From assembly GCA_030631125.1 (NCBI GenBank), contig DAOVLS010000098.1, positions 1-7,773 on the forward strand: a stretch of DNA of 7,773 nucleotides. Direction: 5' to 3'. Positions 5,529-7,773 of this stretch are shown here, piece after piece. The stretch's first letter is position 1, and each line of letters starts with the position of its first letter. The DNA comes from Planctomycetales bacterium (GTDB lineage Bacteria > Planctomycetota > Phycisphaerae > SM23-33). Under the pieces are notes generated by a model. That model saw only the letters and a list, made by a program, of their open reading frames with translations. It had not been told where the DNA came from and ran no database searches. A program made the translations under genes and the position numbers.

Positions 5529-6504
5529 AATGTACGAACCTCTTGCTGGCATGCCAGTTAATCAGAGTCAGGACCAAAACTATCAGGAACAGTAGCCAGG
5601 CGATACTGGCGGCATATCCCATCTTGAACCACATGTACGCATTCTGGTAAATGTAAAACCCGATCGTGGTAGTGGAGCCTGCCGGCCCGCCGTCGGTCAT
5701 GATGTGGGCCTGCTGGAACCCGCCCTGGAACCCCCCGATGATGCTCATAATGAAGATGAAGAACGTCGTCGGGCTTACCATAGGCCAGGTTATCTTCCAG
5801 AACCTCTGCCAAGCGCCTGCCCCGTCGATTTTGGCGGCCTCATACAGCGCCGGCGGGACGTTCTGAAGCGCCGCCAGGTACAATATCATGTTCATCCCGC
5901 CCATCGACCCCCACAGACCCATCATGATCAGCGAAGGTTTTGCCCAGTTGACGTCCTGCAGCCAGGCCGGACGGACCACCGCCCACGACGCCCATGTCCA
6001 CCCGACCAGGTCCGCCATCCACGCCAGGGCGCCATAGATGTTGCTCAGGACCGAGTTGATGATGCCGAAATCCGGGTTCAGAAGCCACATCCACAGAAGC
6101 ATTGTCCCTATCCCGGCGGTGATTGAGGGGAGAAAAAACAGCGCGCGGAACAACACCATGCCCCGCAACTTCTGATTCAGCACGGTCGCCAGAAACAGCG
6201 ACAGAAGGATACTGACGGGGATCGCCATCATCATGACCAGCGTGTTGAACATGAAGCCGTGCTCGTAGGGCGCCAGCCAGGGAATCTTCCAGAATTCCAC
6301 GTCGGTCAGCAGGTTCCGGAAGTTCTCCAGGCCCACCCACTTCGGCGGCGTCAGCAGGTCCCATTTGCACAGACTCAGCAACAGCGACGCCAGAACGGGC
6401 AGGGAGGTAAACAGCAGAAATCCCAGGACGTTCGGCAGTATGAACAGGTATCCGGCCAGTGCGGCTCGCCGTCGCCAGGTAGTAACAGTTTTGGTTTTTT
6501 TCAC
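5521..6504 (-). CDS. Sugar ABC transporter permease, MalF-like (CUT1)
   Basis: This 327-residue inner-membrane protein pairs with the MalG-like permease. After a basic N-terminus come membrane segments beginning AALAGYLFILPNVLGFLLF. The cytoplasmic contact loop YEAAKIDGAGAWQRFWKITWPM has its Glu at residue 222, about 105 residues from the end as usual. Near NPDFGIINSVL the protein carries about 20 extra residues (WMADLVGWTWASWAVVRP) before the DVNWAKPSLIMMGLW segment, compared with the typical family pattern. The start is GTG at 6504: it overlaps the stop of the binding-protein gene as GTGA and has AAGGAAGG six bases upstream. The longer frame from GTG at 6525 has no such support. Translation of the two genes is probably coupled. 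Confidence 0.93.
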   Translation of the reverse strand: MKKTKTVTTWRRRAALAGYLFILPNVLGFLLFTSLPVLASLLLSLCKWDLLTPPKWVGLENFRNLLTDVEFWKIPWLAPYEHGFMFNTLVMMMAIPVSILLSLFLATVLNQKLRGMVLFRALFFLPSITAGIGTMLLWMWLLNPDFGIINSVLSNIYGALAWMADLVGWTWASWAVVRPAWLQDVNWAKPSLIMMGLWGSMGGMNMILYLAALQNVPPALYEAAKIDGAGAWQRFWKITWPMVSPTTFFIFIMSIIGGFQGGFQQAHIMTDGGPAGSTTTIGFYIYQNAYMWFKMGYAASIAWLLFLIVLVLTLINWHASKRFVHYG

Positions 6505-7773
6505 GGTCCGCCTTCCTTTTCCCACAGGATGTCCAACCCTTTTTGGAATATACGTGTAAAGTTTCGGCAGGCCTCTTCGGGCTTTCGCCGGCCCTGGGAA
6601 ATGTACTGAAGTTCATCCATCGCCTTGGTAAAGTAACGCCCCATTTCCAGGAATTCAAAATCTTTCGGACGACTCTTGTTCATAATGTCGATCCAGACGT
6701 AATCGTGTTCCGGCATGCCGTCGCCGGGATTACGGAGGATTCGTTCGGCTACGGCACGATTGGCCGCAATGGCGCGCCCGCATTGCATGGACATTTCGCT
6801 GGATTTGTCTCCGACGAGGAACTTGGCCAGTTTCCAGGCCTGTTGAGGATATCGCGTTTGCGAGGAGATCATCCACACGCCGCCGAGGTAGAGGCTTGTC
6901 CTTTTTCCCGTTACCGGACTCTTCGGAAGCGGCGCAACGTCCCATTTGAATTTCGTCTTCCCGATAAGATTGGTGTAACCATATCGCGCGTCCATAACCA
7001 TTGCGAGACGCTGTTCCAAAAAGAGCCTGCTGTTGTCTTCGACGCCTTTCATTTGCGTGTAGGCCGTCGGAGAACTTTTATCCACCCATATCATGTCGTA
7101 CAGCCATTGAATGGCCGTGATCGCTTCGGGAGAGTCCATCAGGCATCGCTTCTTGTCGGCGCTGACGACCTGACCGTCGTTCTGCCAGACAGGGATAGGC
7201 CAGCGGTTTCGCCAGAACGATATGGAAGTACCGTACACGTCGGTCAGCCCGTCGCCGTCGCGGTCCTGCGTGAGCTCCTTGGCGGCGTGGCGGAAGTCGT
7301 CCCAGGTCCATTTCTCGCTGGGATAGGTCAAAGGCTTGTCGGGATGCTTACTGTTGTATTCGTCGAAGAGGTCCTTGTTGTACACAATTGCTACAGGCGA
7401 ACCGCAGTCCGGAAGAGCATAGATTTTGCCCCTGTACCGCGCGCTGTCCATCGTGCAGCCGAAGAACATATCGGAACTGATGTCTTTATCGTCGGCAATG
7501 AATTTATCCAGCGTCAATATGGCGTCGCGCTTGGCGTAGTAGGGGATGCTCCCATATCCGGCGAAGGTTACGTCGGGCGCTACCCCGCCGGTAACCATCG
7601 TCATGTACTTGTCCTGATCGCCGCCAATCAGGCGGACCTTGATGTCGGGGTTTTCACGCTCGAAAACCGCTATCCGTTCGCGGTTCATTTTGATGTAGAT
7701 TGGGTAAGACCAGTCGTACAGCGTCAACTCTACCCGTCCGTCGGACTGCTCCGCCCGGCAGGTGGAGAAGGAA
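6501..7773 (-). CDS. Extracellular sugar-binding protein of the ABC importer (family 1), N-terminus beyond the right edge
   Basis: The visible 423 residues run to TGA at 6501 and the frame stays open to the right edge, so the signal peptide is missing. The first visible residues are SFSTCRAEQSDGRVELTLYDW. The Cys in FSTC could be a lipobox cysteine, although the match is loose, so the protein may be a lipoprotein. Family features are VFERENPDIKVRLIGG, the MVTGGVAPDVTFAG segment, YALPDCGSPVAIVYNKDLFDEY, and KWTWDDFRHAAKELTQDRDGDGLTDVYG. DRDGDGLTD resembles a calcium-binding loop and is common at this place in the family. The ligand is probably a carbohydrate, but which one cannot be told. It is the first visible gene of the operon; its promoter lies outside. 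Confidence 0.92.
   Translation of the reverse strand, partial: SFSTCRAEQSDGRVELTLYDWSYPIYIKMNRERIAVFERENPDIKVRLIGGDQDKYMTMVTGGVAPDVTFAGYGSIPYYAKRDAILTLDKFIADDKDISSDMFFGCTMDSARYRGKIYALPDCGSPVAIVYNKDLFDEYNSKHPDKPLTYPSEKWTWDDFRHAAKELTQDRDGDGLTDVYGTSISFWRNRWPIPVWQNDGQVVSADKKRCLMDSPEAITAIQWLYDMIWVDKSSPTAYTQMKGVEDNSRLFLEQRLAMVMDARYGYTNLIGKTKFKWDVAPLPKSPVTGKRTSLYLGGVWMISSQTRYPQQAWKLAKFLVGDKSSEMSMQCGRAIAANRAVAERILRNPGDGMPEHDYVWIDIMNKSRPKDFEFLEMGRYFTKAMDELQYISQGRRKPEEACRNFTRIFQKGLDILWEKEGGP
6511..6518 (-). promoter_or_regulatory. Ribosome binding site that sets the MalF-like start at 6504
   Basis: AAGGAAGG on the minus strand lies six bases before GTG 6504, inside the last codons of the binding-protein gene. 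It favours this start over the in-frame GTG at 6525. Confidence 0.75.

Noticed and set aside
7725..7727. TTG at 7727 as the start of the binding protein
   Set aside because: The frame stays open to the window edge and the upstream residues look like the end of an export signal, so this is an internal codon.

Overview
The window looks like a piece of an environmental bacterial chromosome, probably from the Planctomycetota or a related PVC lineage. The clues are C/G-ending codons, family-1 (CUT1) sugar transporters with enlarged permease loops, a putative glycoside hydrolase of a type common in these groups, and intergenic gaps full of palindromic repeats that recur in such genomes. This placement is inferred from style, not from a marker gene.

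Left part (1-1739, minus strand). The N-terminal 331 residues of a putative glycoside hydrolase run off the left edge. Upstream of it lies a 152-residue all-alpha NTP pyrophosphatase resembling dimeric dUTPase. The 287-base gap between them holds two unrelated palindromic elements: a pair of inverted hairpin units whose stems differ by compensatory changes (1181-1269), and a long CACAGAG-type hairpin (1021-1089).

Middle part (1740-4426). A divergent control region carries a candidate promoter for the pyrophosphatase. On the plus strand follow a 148-residue protein of unknown function with a strong ribosome binding site and a possible 12-codon leader ORF, then a complete glutamine-hydrolysing asparagine synthetase (asnB). 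A short perfect hairpin and a promoter-like sequence sit just before the asnB start and suggest a nearly leaderless transcript.

Right part (4427-7773, minus strand). The gap between the convergent asnB and transporter operon is almost entirely a nested palindromic repeat. Beyond it is a three-gene operon for CUT1-type carbohydrate uptake: a substrate-binding protein (5' end outside the window), a MalF-like permease and a MalG-like permease, joined by short stop/start overlaps. No ATP-binding subunit is visible, so the transporter probably uses an ATPase encoded elsewhere. The hydrolase on the left and the transporter on the right are consistent with polysaccharide or glycoside use, but they are not in one operon.

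I see no convincing new multi-gene system. The most unusual content is the density of distinct palindromic repeat families in the gaps, and the unrecognised 148-residue gene.
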